Assembly: GCF_943371255.1 (NCBI RefSeq)
Contig: NZ_CALRUC010000029.1
Coordinates: 1-37,818 of the forward strand
DNA: 37,818 nt
Reading direction: 5' to 3'
DNA from: Ferrovibrio terrae_B
GTDB lineage: Bacteria; Pseudomonadota; Alphaproteobacteria; Ferrovibrionales; Ferrovibrionaceae
The stretch's first letter is position 1. Every line of letters starts with the position of its first letter. Shown here in pieces: positions 14,958 to 22,325 of the stretch. The notes beneath the pieces are model-generated. The model did not search any database and was not told the DNA's origin. It saw only the letters and a program-made list of their open reading frames with translations. The position numbers and the translations under genes are program-made.

Positions 14958-16418
14958 ATGGCCGAGAAAGATTATATCCAGGGTGCCACGGGTGCGTGGG
15001 AGATCGTGATCGGCATGGAAGTGCATGCCCAGGTCTCCTCCAAGTCCAAGCTGTTCTCCGGTGCCGACGCCACGTTTGGCGCCGAACCGAACCATCAGGT
15101 CAGCCTGGTGGATGCGGCGATGCCCGGCATGCTGCCGGTGATCAATGCCTATTGCGTCGAGCAGGCGGTGCGCACCGGCCTTGGCCTGAAGGCGCAGATC
15201 AACCTGCATTCGGTGTTCGACCGCAAGAACTACTTCTACGCCGACCTGCCGCAGGGCTACCAGATCAGCCAGTATCTGCAGCCCATCGTCGGCAAGGGCG
15301 TGCTGCTGCTCGACATGCCCGATGGCTCCACCCGCGAGATCGGCATCACGCGGCTGCATCTGGAACAGGATGCCGGCAAGAGCCTGCATGACCAGAGCCC
15401 GCGCGAGAGCTTCATCGATCTCAACCGCTCCGGCGTCGCGCTGATGGAAATCGTCTCCGAGCCAGACATGCGGAATTCGGAAGAGGCCGGGCTGTATCTC
15501 AAGAAGCTGCGCACCATCGTGCGCTATCTCGGCACCTGCGACGGCAATATGGACGAAGGCTCGATGCGCGCCGACGTCAACGTCTCCGTGCGCAAGCCGG
15601 GCGGCCCGCTGGGCACGCGCTGCGAGATCAAGAACGTCAATTCCGTCCGCTTCGTGCAGCAGGCCATCGAGTATGAGGCCCGCCGCCAGATCGAGATACT
15701 GGAAGACGGCGGCAAGATCGACCAGGAAACCCGCCTGTTCGACACCGGCAAGGGCGTGACGCGCAGCATGCGTTCGAAGGAAGAAGCGCATGACTACCGC
15801 TACTTCCCCGATCCCGACCTGATGCCGCTGGAATTCGAACAGAACTGGGTCGATGGCATCAAGGCGACGCTGCCCGAACTGCCCGACGAGAAGAAGGCGC
15901 GCTTCATCGAGAAGCTGGGCCTCAGTCCCTACGATGCCTCCGTGCTGGTGGCCGAGAAGGAGTCGGCCGACTTCTACGAGAAGGTGGCCAAGGGCCGCGA
16001 CGGCAAGTTGGCGGCCAACTGGGTGATCACCGAGTATTTCGGCCTGCTCAACAAGTCGGGCCAGTCGATGGAGGATTTCGTCATCACTGCCGAGAAGCTC
16101 GGCGGGCTCATTGATCTCATCTCCGACAACACGATCTCCAACCGCCTGGCCAAGGATGTCTTCGCGCTGATGGTGGAAACCGGCAAGGATGCCGCCACCA
16201 TCGTGGAAGAGAAGGGCATGCGCCAGGTCACCGATACCGGCGCCATCGAAAAGGTGATCGACGAGGTGATGGCGGCCAACCCGGACAAGGTGGCCGAGTA
16301 TCGCTCCGGCAAGGACAAGCTGTTCGGCTTCTTCGTCGGCCAGACCATGAAGGCGTCGGGCGGCAAGGCCAATCCGGCTGCGGTGAATGAAATGCTGAAG
16401 AAGAAGCTGGCGGGCTGA
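14958..16418 (+). CDS. gatB: Asp/Glu-tRNA amidotransferase subunit B
   Basis: tRNA-binding kinase/transamidase subunit of GatCAB, 486 residues. Hallmarks are WEIVIGMEVHAQ at the N-terminus, RKNYFYADLPQGYQISQ, the LHLEQDAGKSLHD segment, and the signature FIDLNRSGVALMEIVSEPD. The C-terminal YqeY-like domain (about 330-486) ends with GQTMKASGGKANPAAVNEML, which contacts the tRNA elbow. It activates the glutamyl or aspartyl group with ATP and transfers ammonia from GatA. It starts 3 bases after gatA and ends with an intrinsic terminator 30 bases on. Confidence 0.98.
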   Translation: MAEKDYIQGATGAWEIVIGMEVHAQVSSKSKLFSGADATFGAEPNHQVSLVDAAMPGMLPVINAYCVEQAVRTGLGLKAQINLHSVFDRKNYFYADLPQGYQISQYLQPIVGKGVLLLDMPDGSTREIGITRLHLEQDAGKSLHDQSPRESFIDLNRSGVALMEIVSEPDMRNSEEAGLYLKKLRTIVRYLGTCDGNMDEGSMRADVNVSVRKPGGPLGTRCEIKNVNSVRFVQQAIEYEARRQIEILEDGGKIDQETRLFDTGKGVTRSMRSKEEAHDYRYFPDPDLMPLEFEQNWVDGIKATLPELPDEKKARFIEKLGLSPYDASVLVAEKESADFYEKVAKGRDGKLAANWVITEYFGLLNKSGQSMEDFVITAEKLGGLIDLISDNTISNRLAKDVFALMVETGKDAATIVEEKGMRQVTDTGAIEKVIDEVMAANPDKVAEYRSGKDKLFGFFVGQTMKASGGKANPAAVNEMLKKKLAG

Positions 16419-16448
16419 CAAACTACGCCGCCACGCTTGAGTGAAACG

Positions 16449-16479
16449 AGGCCGGGGCTGCAGAGTTCCGGCCTTTTTT
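16449..16479 (+). terminator. Intrinsic terminator of gatCAB
   Basis: Stem AGGCCGG (16449-16455) and CCGGCCT (16468-16474) with a 12-base loop, followed by a T run to 16479. Strong Rho-independent form, placed 30 bases after the gatB stop. Confidence 0.92.
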
Positions 16480-16508
16480 CTGCCCATTTTGTCTGATGAT
16501 AAGCAGGC

Positions 16509-17111
16509 ATGATGAAAGCACACACTCTTGTCGGCGTCGCTCTGCTCGCGGTGACGCTCACCGCCTGTTCCTCCAAGCGTGAAACCGAACCGCCGCGCTC
16601 GGCCACTGAGCAGCTGCTGTTCTCCGCCGCCGCTGACCGCGCCGCCGACAAGCTCGCCTTCGCCCTGCAACCGGGCACGCGGGTCTTCATCGATGGTGCT
16701 TTCGTCGAGGGCACCGACAGCAAATACCTGCTGAGCGCGATCCGCGACCGCATCCTGCGCAAGGGTGGCGATGTAACCGACAAGAAGGAGGAGGCGGAAC
16801 TGGTGGTCGAGCCGCGCATCGGCGCAATCTCGGTGGATGGCGACCGTATGCTGTTCGGCACGCCGGCGATTCCGGTGCCGCTGGTCGGCCTGCAGGTGCC
16901 GGAGATCGCATTGTTCAAGCGCAGCCACCAGCAGGGCGTGATCAAGCTGGCGGCAACGGCCTATAACCCGAAGAGCGGCAAGCTGGTGCAGTCGCTCGAT
17001 CCGGTCTACGGCTTCTCCAACCGCAGGGAATGGACCGCCCTGATCTTCTTCTCCTGGGGCAGCAATGATCTGATGCCGGATGCGGAGAAATCACACTGGA
17101 TCGGGGATTGA
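16509..17111 (+). CDS. DUF6655-like lipoprotein
   Basis: Predicted lipoprotein of 200 residues. The signal peptide ends in lipobox LTAC (Cys20). The mature N-terminus has PPRSATEQLLFSAAADRAADKL, matching what I remember as the hallmark of DUF6655. The following blocks are PGTRVFIDGAFVEGTDSKY, a strand-rich middle (AELVVEPRIGAISVDGD) and YGFSNRREWTALIFFSWG. The layout looks like a domain that could form an envelope assembly, but no function is established to my knowledge. It stands alone after the gatCAB terminator. An ATGATG start gives two neighbouring choices; the first is used. Confidence 0.72.
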   Translation: MMKAHTLVGVALLAVTLTACSSKRETEPPRSATEQLLFSAAADRAADKLAFALQPGTRVFIDGAFVEGTDSKYLLSAIRDRILRKGGDVTDKKEEAELVVEPRIGAISVDGDRMLFGTPAIPVPLVGLQVPEIALFKRSHQQGVIKLAATAYNPKSGKLVQSLDPVYGFSNRREWTALIFFSWGSNDLMPDAEKSHWIGD

Positions 17112-17219
17112 GGCGGGGAAGATGGGCCGATTTACGGCCGATTGGCGCGATGTAATCAAGTTTAAACGTTCCGCCGGGATCATGGGCGTGCAATTTTTTG
17201 CGCTGGAGAACCGGCAATT

Positions 17220-18689
17220 ATGCGCGACCAGGATAGTTTTTGCCTTGTGGAGATGGACCTTTTCAACGGCCCGGCACGGGAGCTGATTTTCCGGCTGGCC
17301 CAGCCTTATCTCGAACAGGAAACCGCCACCAGCACGGAGCTGGTCTTCAACCGCGCGCGCCAGCGCCATATCACCAACGAGGGCAATCGTCTGGCCGACG
17401 CCATCCAGCGCACGGCCGCCCTGCAGTCGCAGCAAACCCGCCAGCCGGTGCTCGACCGTCGCCGCGAACTCAATGCCATGGTCAGCCAGGCGATGCGCCT
17501 GATCGACAGCCTGACCCGCCAGACACCCTCCGACTTCGAGCTGACCGGCAGCGCGCTCAGCCGGCTGTGCACTGAAACGGCGGATCGCGGATTTGTCCGC
17601 ACCGCCATCATCATTGCCGCCAAGCTGGCGGAGTGCCAGGACTGGGGCGGCAAGATCGATCTCTGTCTTGATCTGCTGGAGAGTGGAGCGGAAGCCGAGA
17701 TTGCCGCGCTGCTCGAACAGACCCTGGCCGAACTGCTGCGTCTGGAGCCGGCCGGCGAGGCTTTCGGCTTCGGTGCAGCGCCCTGCAGCGTGATCGACGG
17801 TTGCCTGGCCATGATCGATCCGGCGGCCCCGCCCGGCTTGCCGCTGCATGCCCGTCTGCGCAGCCGTCTGCTGGATGCCGATGCCGCCAGCGGACTGGGT
17901 GATGCCCTGTGCGACCGGATTTCCCAGGCGCTGGATCAGCCCGGGCTGCTGTCTGCCGAAGCCGGCTTTGCCGAATGGCCATATCTGCTCAATCTCAAAC
18001 AGCGCCTCCTGGCGTTACCGGCAATGGCCGAGGACCCGGTTCTGCGCCAGGCCCTGGGCAAGCGGTTCCTCCGCCTGGCCCAGGCCGAACAGCTCAACCG
18101 CACGCTGGCCGAGATCCCGGCCTATGGCAGAAAAGTGATCTATCTGGCGCAGCTCTATCCCGAGGTGCAGGACGGCCTTGCCCGCCGCGATCTGCTGACG
18201 GCGCTGACCTTCAATCTCGAACATCGCGATTTCAACACCCAGTTCGTCGAGAGCGGAACCAGTATCGAGGATATGTCGGCACTGGCACAGGCGATCGAGG
18301 CGGCGCTCAAGCATCCCGAACTGCCCGAGCATCGCCGCGACCGCTTCCGCGCCAGCATCGAGAAACAGTATCTGGAGATCAAGAAACTGGCCGAGCGTCG
18401 CCGCGATCCGCGCGTGATGGGTGGTCCGAACGATGCGGTCTGCATGGGCGGACAGCGGATCGCGCTGCGCAACTGGAGCACGCTGGGCGTTCTGTTCGGC
18501 CCGGTGTCCGGCGGTTTCAAGGCAGGGGATACCGTGGAAATTTCGATCGAGGTGCATAACGAGATGATCGATCTGCGCTTCGACGCCTCCGCCGACATCA
18601 TTCGCGCGACCGATGGTCTGGTGGCGGCGCGCTACTATTGCACTGACAGTGCCATCGAGCAGCGCATAAGGCAGTATTTCGCCAACTGA
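17220..18689 (+). CDS. PilZ-domain protein with long helical N-terminus, paralogue 1
   Basis: Cytoplasmic protein of 489 residues. Residues 1-390 are helical and Leu/Ala/Arg-rich, opening with FNGPARELIFRLAQPYLEQE; no known domain is recognised. Residues 393-489 form a PilZ domain: RxxxR at 394-398 and NWSTLG at 418-423 ((D/N)xSxxG), the two c-di-GMP contacts, then a beta-barrel ending ATDGLVAARYYC. It should therefore bind c-di-GMP. It is clearly paralogous to the next gene over the whole length. GGAGAA lies 9 bases before ATG 17220. Neighbouring flgE and kinases suggest a role in motility or surface behaviour, which is inference. Confidence 0.82.
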   Translation: MRDQDSFCLVEMDLFNGPARELIFRLAQPYLEQETATSTELVFNRARQRHITNEGNRLADAIQRTAALQSQQTRQPVLDRRRELNAMVSQAMRLIDSLTRQTPSDFELTGSALSRLCTETADRGFVRTAIIIAAKLAECQDWGGKIDLCLDLLESGAEAEIAALLEQTLAELLRLEPAGEAFGFGAAPCSVIDGCLAMIDPAAPPGLPLHARLRSRLLDADAASGLGDALCDRISQALDQPGLLSAEAGFAEWPYLLNLKQRLLALPAMAEDPVLRQALGKRFLRLAQAEQLNRTLAEIPAYGRKVIYLAQLYPEVQDGLARRDLLTALTFNLEHRDFNTQFVESGTSIEDMSALAQAIEAALKHPELPEHRRDRFRASIEKQYLEIKKLAERRRDPRVMGGPNDAVCMGGQRIALRNWSTLGVLFGPVSGGFKAGDTVEISIEVHNEMIDLRFDASADIIRATDGLVAARYYCTDSAIEQRIRQYFAN

Positions 18690-18847
18690 ATGCTGCCGGG
18701 CTGCGCCGACCATCAGGCGAACTAGTGTTTCATTTACCGCAAAGCATGCGTGGGTAGTATTTCCGGCCCCGACACCGCTGACGGTTGCGTGGGGCAGGGG
18801 TGCGGGTTAAGCCAAAGCCCAACTTTCCCTAGAAACCGCCCCATTCG

Positions 18848-20320
18848 ATGTTCTGTGAAACCGCAGCCGATACCTTTGCCGATCCGGCCCGGGAACTGAT
18901 CTTCCAGGTCGCCCGCGGCTATCTGGAGCGGCAGGGCATCACGGCCACCGATCTGCTCTTTGACCCGGCCCAGCACCGCGTGCTGCTCAACGACGGCGCG
19001 CGCTTCCAGGAGATCCTGCAACGCATCGCGCTGCTGCAGGGCCAGCATACCAAACGCCCGGTCAGCGAACGCATGAAGGAGCTGACGGCGATTGCCGAAG
19101 CCGCCATGCAGCGCGTCGAAACCGTGGCGGCGACTCTGCCCGCCTATCCCGGCTTTGCCGAGGCCAACCAGCAGGGCGTGTTCAGCGGCCGCAATCTGGA
19201 TGAATGGGTGCGTGGCGGCGTGGCCTTCACCCGCCTGCTGGCCAAGAATGCCGCCTGGGATGCGCGGGCCAAACTCTGTCTCGACATGCTGGAACATGTG
19301 ACGCCGGGCAGCGAATGCCACAGCCTGGCCGACCAGACGCTGGCAGAAATCCTGCGCCTGCAGCCCGCGGCGCCGGTGCTGTTCGGCGAGAATGCCAATC
19401 GCCGCCGCATGATCGCGGTCTGCATCGGCCTCGCCGGCGGCGAAATGCCGGCCGAGAGTCATGCCCTGCTGCGCCGCCTGCGCAGCCTGTTCGCCAGCCA
19501 GGATCTGCCGCGCTGCACCGAGGCGGTGCGGGCCCGGCTGGCTGAGATGCTGAACGGCACCGCGACGCTGTATCACAGCGAGCCGCATGGCGAATGGCAG
19601 GCCATGCTGGAGCTGAAGCAGAAGCTGCAGGATGTGCAGATGTTTGCCGGCGACGAAGCGATCAGCGCCAGCATGACGCGGCGGTTCACCCGCTTCGCCA
19701 GCCCCGACCTGCTCAATCCGATCCTCGCCCGCGAAACCGAGATCAGTCGCAAGCTGCTCTTCCTGCTGCGGCTGTATCGCGAGATCGAGGATGGCAATGC
19801 GCGCTTCGAGCTGCAGGGTATCGTGACCCACTATATGGATCACCGCGATTTCAAGACGCAGTTCGTCGGGCCGCAGACCGGGCGCGAGGAATTCGGCACG
19901 ATCGCCGCCGCGGTTTCCAGCGCGCTGGCCGAGGTCGATATCCCCGAGCCGCGCAAGAGCCGCCTGCAGGAGCAGTTCCGCAACCAGCTGGCCAGCGTGG
20001 TCAAACCCGCCGGCACGCGCAGCAGCCAGCGTGGTACCGGCGGCCCGAAGGACGCCGTGATCGTACGCGGCCTGCGGATGGGACTGCGCAACTGGAGCCC
20101 GGTCGGCCTGCTGTTCGGCCCGGCCTCGCCGGCGGTCACCGCGAAACTGGCGGTCGGCAGCAAGCTGTCGGTGGCGGTGGAAATCCGCAACAGCCTGGTC
20201 ACCCTGGACTTCACCGCCGAGGCGGAAGTCCTGCGCGTCAGCGACGGACTGGTGGCGGCCCGTTATGTCTGCAGCGACATTCCGACCCAGCAGCGCATCA
20301 AGGCGTATTTCGGCGGCTGA
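18848..20320 (+). CDS. PilZ-domain protein with long helical N-terminus, paralogue 2
   Basis: Protein of 490 residues with the same architecture as its upstream neighbour. The N-termini align closely (PARELIF followed by a Tyr-Leu-Glu helix, then a LLFDPAQHR versus LVFNRARQR block). The C-terminal PilZ domain has RxxxR at 391-395, NWSPVG at 415-420 and the end SDGLVAARYVC. Both c-di-GMP motifs are intact. A 158-base gap separates the two copies, with no terminator and no clear promoter that I can see, so the second may have its own control. This is a tandem duplication old enough for strong divergence in the helical part. The ATG has a poor ribosome site, but the paralogue alignment supports it. 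Confidence 0.82.
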   Translation: MFCETAADTFADPARELIFQVARGYLERQGITATDLLFDPAQHRVLLNDGARFQEILQRIALLQGQHTKRPVSERMKELTAIAEAAMQRVETVAATLPAYPGFAEANQQGVFSGRNLDEWVRGGVAFTRLLAKNAAWDARAKLCLDMLEHVTPGSECHSLADQTLAEILRLQPAAPVLFGENANRRRMIAVCIGLAGGEMPAESHALLRRLRSLFASQDLPRCTEAVRARLAEMLNGTATLYHSEPHGEWQAMLELKQKLQDVQMFAGDEAISASMTRRFTRFASPDLLNPILARETEISRKLLFLLRLYREIEDGNARFELQGIVTHYMDHRDFKTQFVGPQTGREEFGTIAAAVSSALAEVDIPEPRKSRLQEQFRNQLASVVKPAGTRSSQRGTGGPKDAVIVRGLRMGLRNWSPVGLLFGPASPAVTAKLAVGSKLSVAVEIRNSLVTLDFTAEAEVLRVSDGLVAARYVCSDIPTQQRIKAYFGG

Positions 20321-20330
20321 TATCCCGCGA

Positions 20331-20349
20331 TCCGGTCGCCCCGACCGGA
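20331..20349 (+). terminator. Possible weak terminator after PilZ paralogue 2
   Basis: Perfect 8-base stem TCCGGTCG / CGACCGGA with a 3-base loop, 10 bases after the stop, followed by ATCTGTTT, which is only a short T-rich stretch. It may be a terminator or a 3' stability element. Confidence 0.4.
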
Positions 20350-20400
20350 ATCTGTTTATGCTAAACTCGCGCCGGGAATCGCGCCGGGAGTCGGGAACCC

Positions 20401-20775
20401 ATGAACCTGATGGAAGCCACTATCTTCGCCGTCCTGATCAGTACGCCGCCGGCCGAAGGCCCGGCCTTCGGGTGCCGCCTCACCGACAATCCGAAAGAGG
20501 CGCTGTGCAGCAATGATCTGGTGATCAAGGAATTCGACGACGGCACGCTGGAATTCGGCGCCAAGGTCACGGTAAAGAAAAACCGCCGTCGCGACCTGCT
20601 GTTTTCCAACGGCATCTCGGCCTATTTCGACAGCTTCGGCTGGTTGCAGTTTTCCAACGGCTACGCGGTGCGTCGCATGGAAGGCGATATTTTCAAGATG
20701 ACACGCCCGGGCAACCGGGAACTGACCTGCCGCTATTCCATCCAGGGCAAACAGACGCGCTGCATAACCGGTTAG
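20401..20775 (+). CDS. Hypothetical protein, 124 residues
   Basis: I do not recognise the family. The protein opens with a short hydrophobic stretch (MNLMEATIFAVLISTPPAEG) that is too weak to call a signal peptide with confidence. It then shows alternating polar and hydrophobic strands, with four Cys spread as two pairs (GCRL, LCSN, LTCRY, RCITG) that could form disulfides if exported. A basic KKNRRR cluster lies in the middle. Coding support is codon use like the neighbours and a GGGA ribosome site in the 10 bases upstream. It is convergent with flgE across 18 bases. Function unknown. Confidence 0.6.
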   Translation: MNLMEATIFAVLISTPPAEGPAFGCRLTDNPKEALCSNDLVIKEFDDGTLEFGAKVTVKKNRRRDLLFSNGISAYFDSFGWLQFSNGYAVRRMEGDIFKMTRPGNRELTCRYSIQGKQTRCITG

Positions 20776-20793
20776 AGCCGGGCGGCGCTATCG

Positions 20794-22131
20794 TCAGCGT
20801 TTCATGTCGACGGCGCGGGACAGCATGGCATCGGCGGCCGAAATCACCTGGCCATTCATCGAATAGGCCTGCTGCGCCACCATCAGCCTCGTCATCTGCT
20901 CGGCGATGTCGACAGTGGAGGCCTCCAGGGCGCCTGCGACCAGGGTACCAGCACCCGTGGTGCTGTCCGGGTCGGCCGGCGCACCGTACCGCACCAAACC
21001 TGAGTCGGAATTGGCGATGAAAGTCGTGCCGTCCAGCCGATCCAGCTTGTCTGGCTCGCGGAAATTACCCAGCATGACCTGGCCGCCGGTCTGGCTGCGG
21101 CCGTTGGCATAATTGTAGGTGATCTGTCCGTCTTCCCTGAACGAGATGTATTGGAACTCACCGCCCAGCAGGCCATTCTGCGTCAGGCCGATATTGGAAG
21201 CTTCGCGGGTTTCACCGGCAAACTGCGTCGTGCTGCTGGTCGCATTGCTGGAAAAGCCACCGCCGAAGTCGCCGATATCCAGAACGATATTCTGCGCGCC
21301 GGGACCATAATCGACACTCATGGTCAGCGTGGCATCGCCGGCCGCCGTAACGGCGACATTCAGGTCGCTCGAGGTCAGCGTATTGAGTGTGCCGTTCAGG
21401 AATGTGGCGGTGACCGGGCCAAACGAACTTGGCGTCGCCTGCGTCGTGTTGATGGTGATGTCCCAGGTGTCGGCCGCGGTCTTGGTCCAGATGACCTGGA
21501 AATTCTGCTCGTTGCTGTTAGCGTCCACCACGCCGATGCCGGTGGTCACCTGCTTGCCGACCAGGGCGGTCGCCGGCAGGTTGATCTGGGAGAAAACGTT
21601 GCTGGTGGCAACCGGATCGATATCTGTGGTGTCGATAACGAAATCTTCCGGCGCGGTTCCGGCCGCGACGGTCTGGCCCGCTGTCGTTGTCACGGCCTGC
21701 AGATAATAGCCTGCCGAGTTCACCAGCCGGTTTGAATTGTCGAGGCGGAAATCGCCCAGGCGCGTATAATAGACGGTATCTTCAAAACCGTTCGGTTCGC
21801 GGGTCACAGGGTCGAAGCCAGTCGGCTTGGATACGGGAAAATAGCCGTTGCCGGTGATGGCGATTGAAGTGGTGCTCGAACTGTCCCTGACGATGGCGCC
21901 CTGGCGGCGGTTGCCGAATTGTGCATTGGCCGACACACCCATATGACGGTTTGAGTCGATACCGGCGCTGTCACCGATCACCTTGTTCGTGACCAGGTCA
22001 CTGAAAATGGTGTTGACCTGCTTGTAGCCGTTCGTCGAGGCGTTGGCGACGTTGTCGGAAATATGCCCGATGGCCGCCGCCTGGGCATTGATGCCCTGGA
22101 CAGCGGTGCCGAGGGCGCCGAAGAAGGTCAT
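20794..22131 (-). CDS. flgE: Flagellar hook protein FlgE
   Basis: Structural hook subunit, 445 residues, exported by the flagellar type III system. The N-terminal rod/hook motif reads GALGTAVQGINAQ then ISDNVANASTNGYKQV. The middle has the FlgE D2-type strand region (QNFQVIWTKTAADTWDITINT). The C-terminus ALEASTVDIAEQMTRLMVAQQAYSMNG with the final DAMLSRAV helix is the standard hook end. ATG at 22131 is chosen: AGGAG lies at plus-strand 22139-22143, seven bases before it, while the longer in-frame TTG at 22149 would add six residues without any site. A sigma-54-type promoter lies about 45 bases upstream. No other hook or basal-body gene is adjacent. Confidence 0.9.
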   Translation of the reverse strand: MTFFGALGTAVQGINAQAAAIGHISDNVANASTNGYKQVNTIFSDLVTNKVIGDSAGIDSNRHMGVSANAQFGNRRQGAIVRDSSSTTSIAITGNGYFPVSKPTGFDPVTREPNGFEDTVYYTRLGDFRLDNSNRLVNSAGYYLQAVTTTAGQTVAAGTAPEDFVIDTTDIDPVATSNVFSQINLPATALVGKQVTTGIGVVDANSNEQNFQVIWTKTAADTWDITINTTQATPSSFGPVTATFLNGTLNTLTSSDLNVAVTAAGDATLTMSVDYGPGAQNIVLDIGDFGGGFSSNATSSTTQFAGETREASNIGLTQNGLLGGEFQYISFREDGQITYNYANGRSQTGGQVMLGNFREPDKLDRLDGTTFIANSDSGLVRYGAPADPDSTTGAGTLVAGALEASTVDIAEQMTRLMVAQQAYSMNGQVISAADAMLSRAVDMKR

Positions 22132-22173
22132 GGCAGGACTCCTGCTCAAAAGAATCGTCTTGGCCGGTGTTCA

Positions 22174-22188
22174 GCAAGCGCCATGCCA
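22174..22188 (-). promoter_or_regulatory. Sigma-54-type promoter of flgE
   Basis: On the minus strand TGGCATGGCGCTTGC, matching TGGCACG-N4-TTGC with one substitution. GG and GC are separated by exactly 10 bases, as the -24/-12 elements require. The expected start falls about 12 bases further on, near 22162, giving a leader of about 30 bases before ATG. Sigma-54 control of hook genes is known in alphaproteobacteria such as Caulobacter. Confidence 0.7.
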
Positions 22189-22325
22189 ACTCAGGTTGGT
22201 CACTATGTTTCTGAAATAAATGCGAAAAACTGCTACCGGAGAGGCCCTTCGCTAGGCAATAATTGCCCTGCGGCTTCCCCCGGACCGGGGCGGTGGTCAT
22301 AATGTGCCGAGGGTAAATCCGGTCG

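Noticed and set aside
13869..16928. 1019-codon open frame on the minus strand across gatA and gatB
   Set aside because: Antisense shadow of GC-rich genes: the plus-strand products have intact catalytic motifs throughout, and the minus frame gives a His/Arg/Gln-rich sequence with no recognisable domain.
18690..18847. Sigma-54 promoter between the two PilZ genes
   Set aside because: The GGGGCAGGGGTGC stretch gives GG to GC spacing of 9 rather than 10 and otherwise lacks the consensus.
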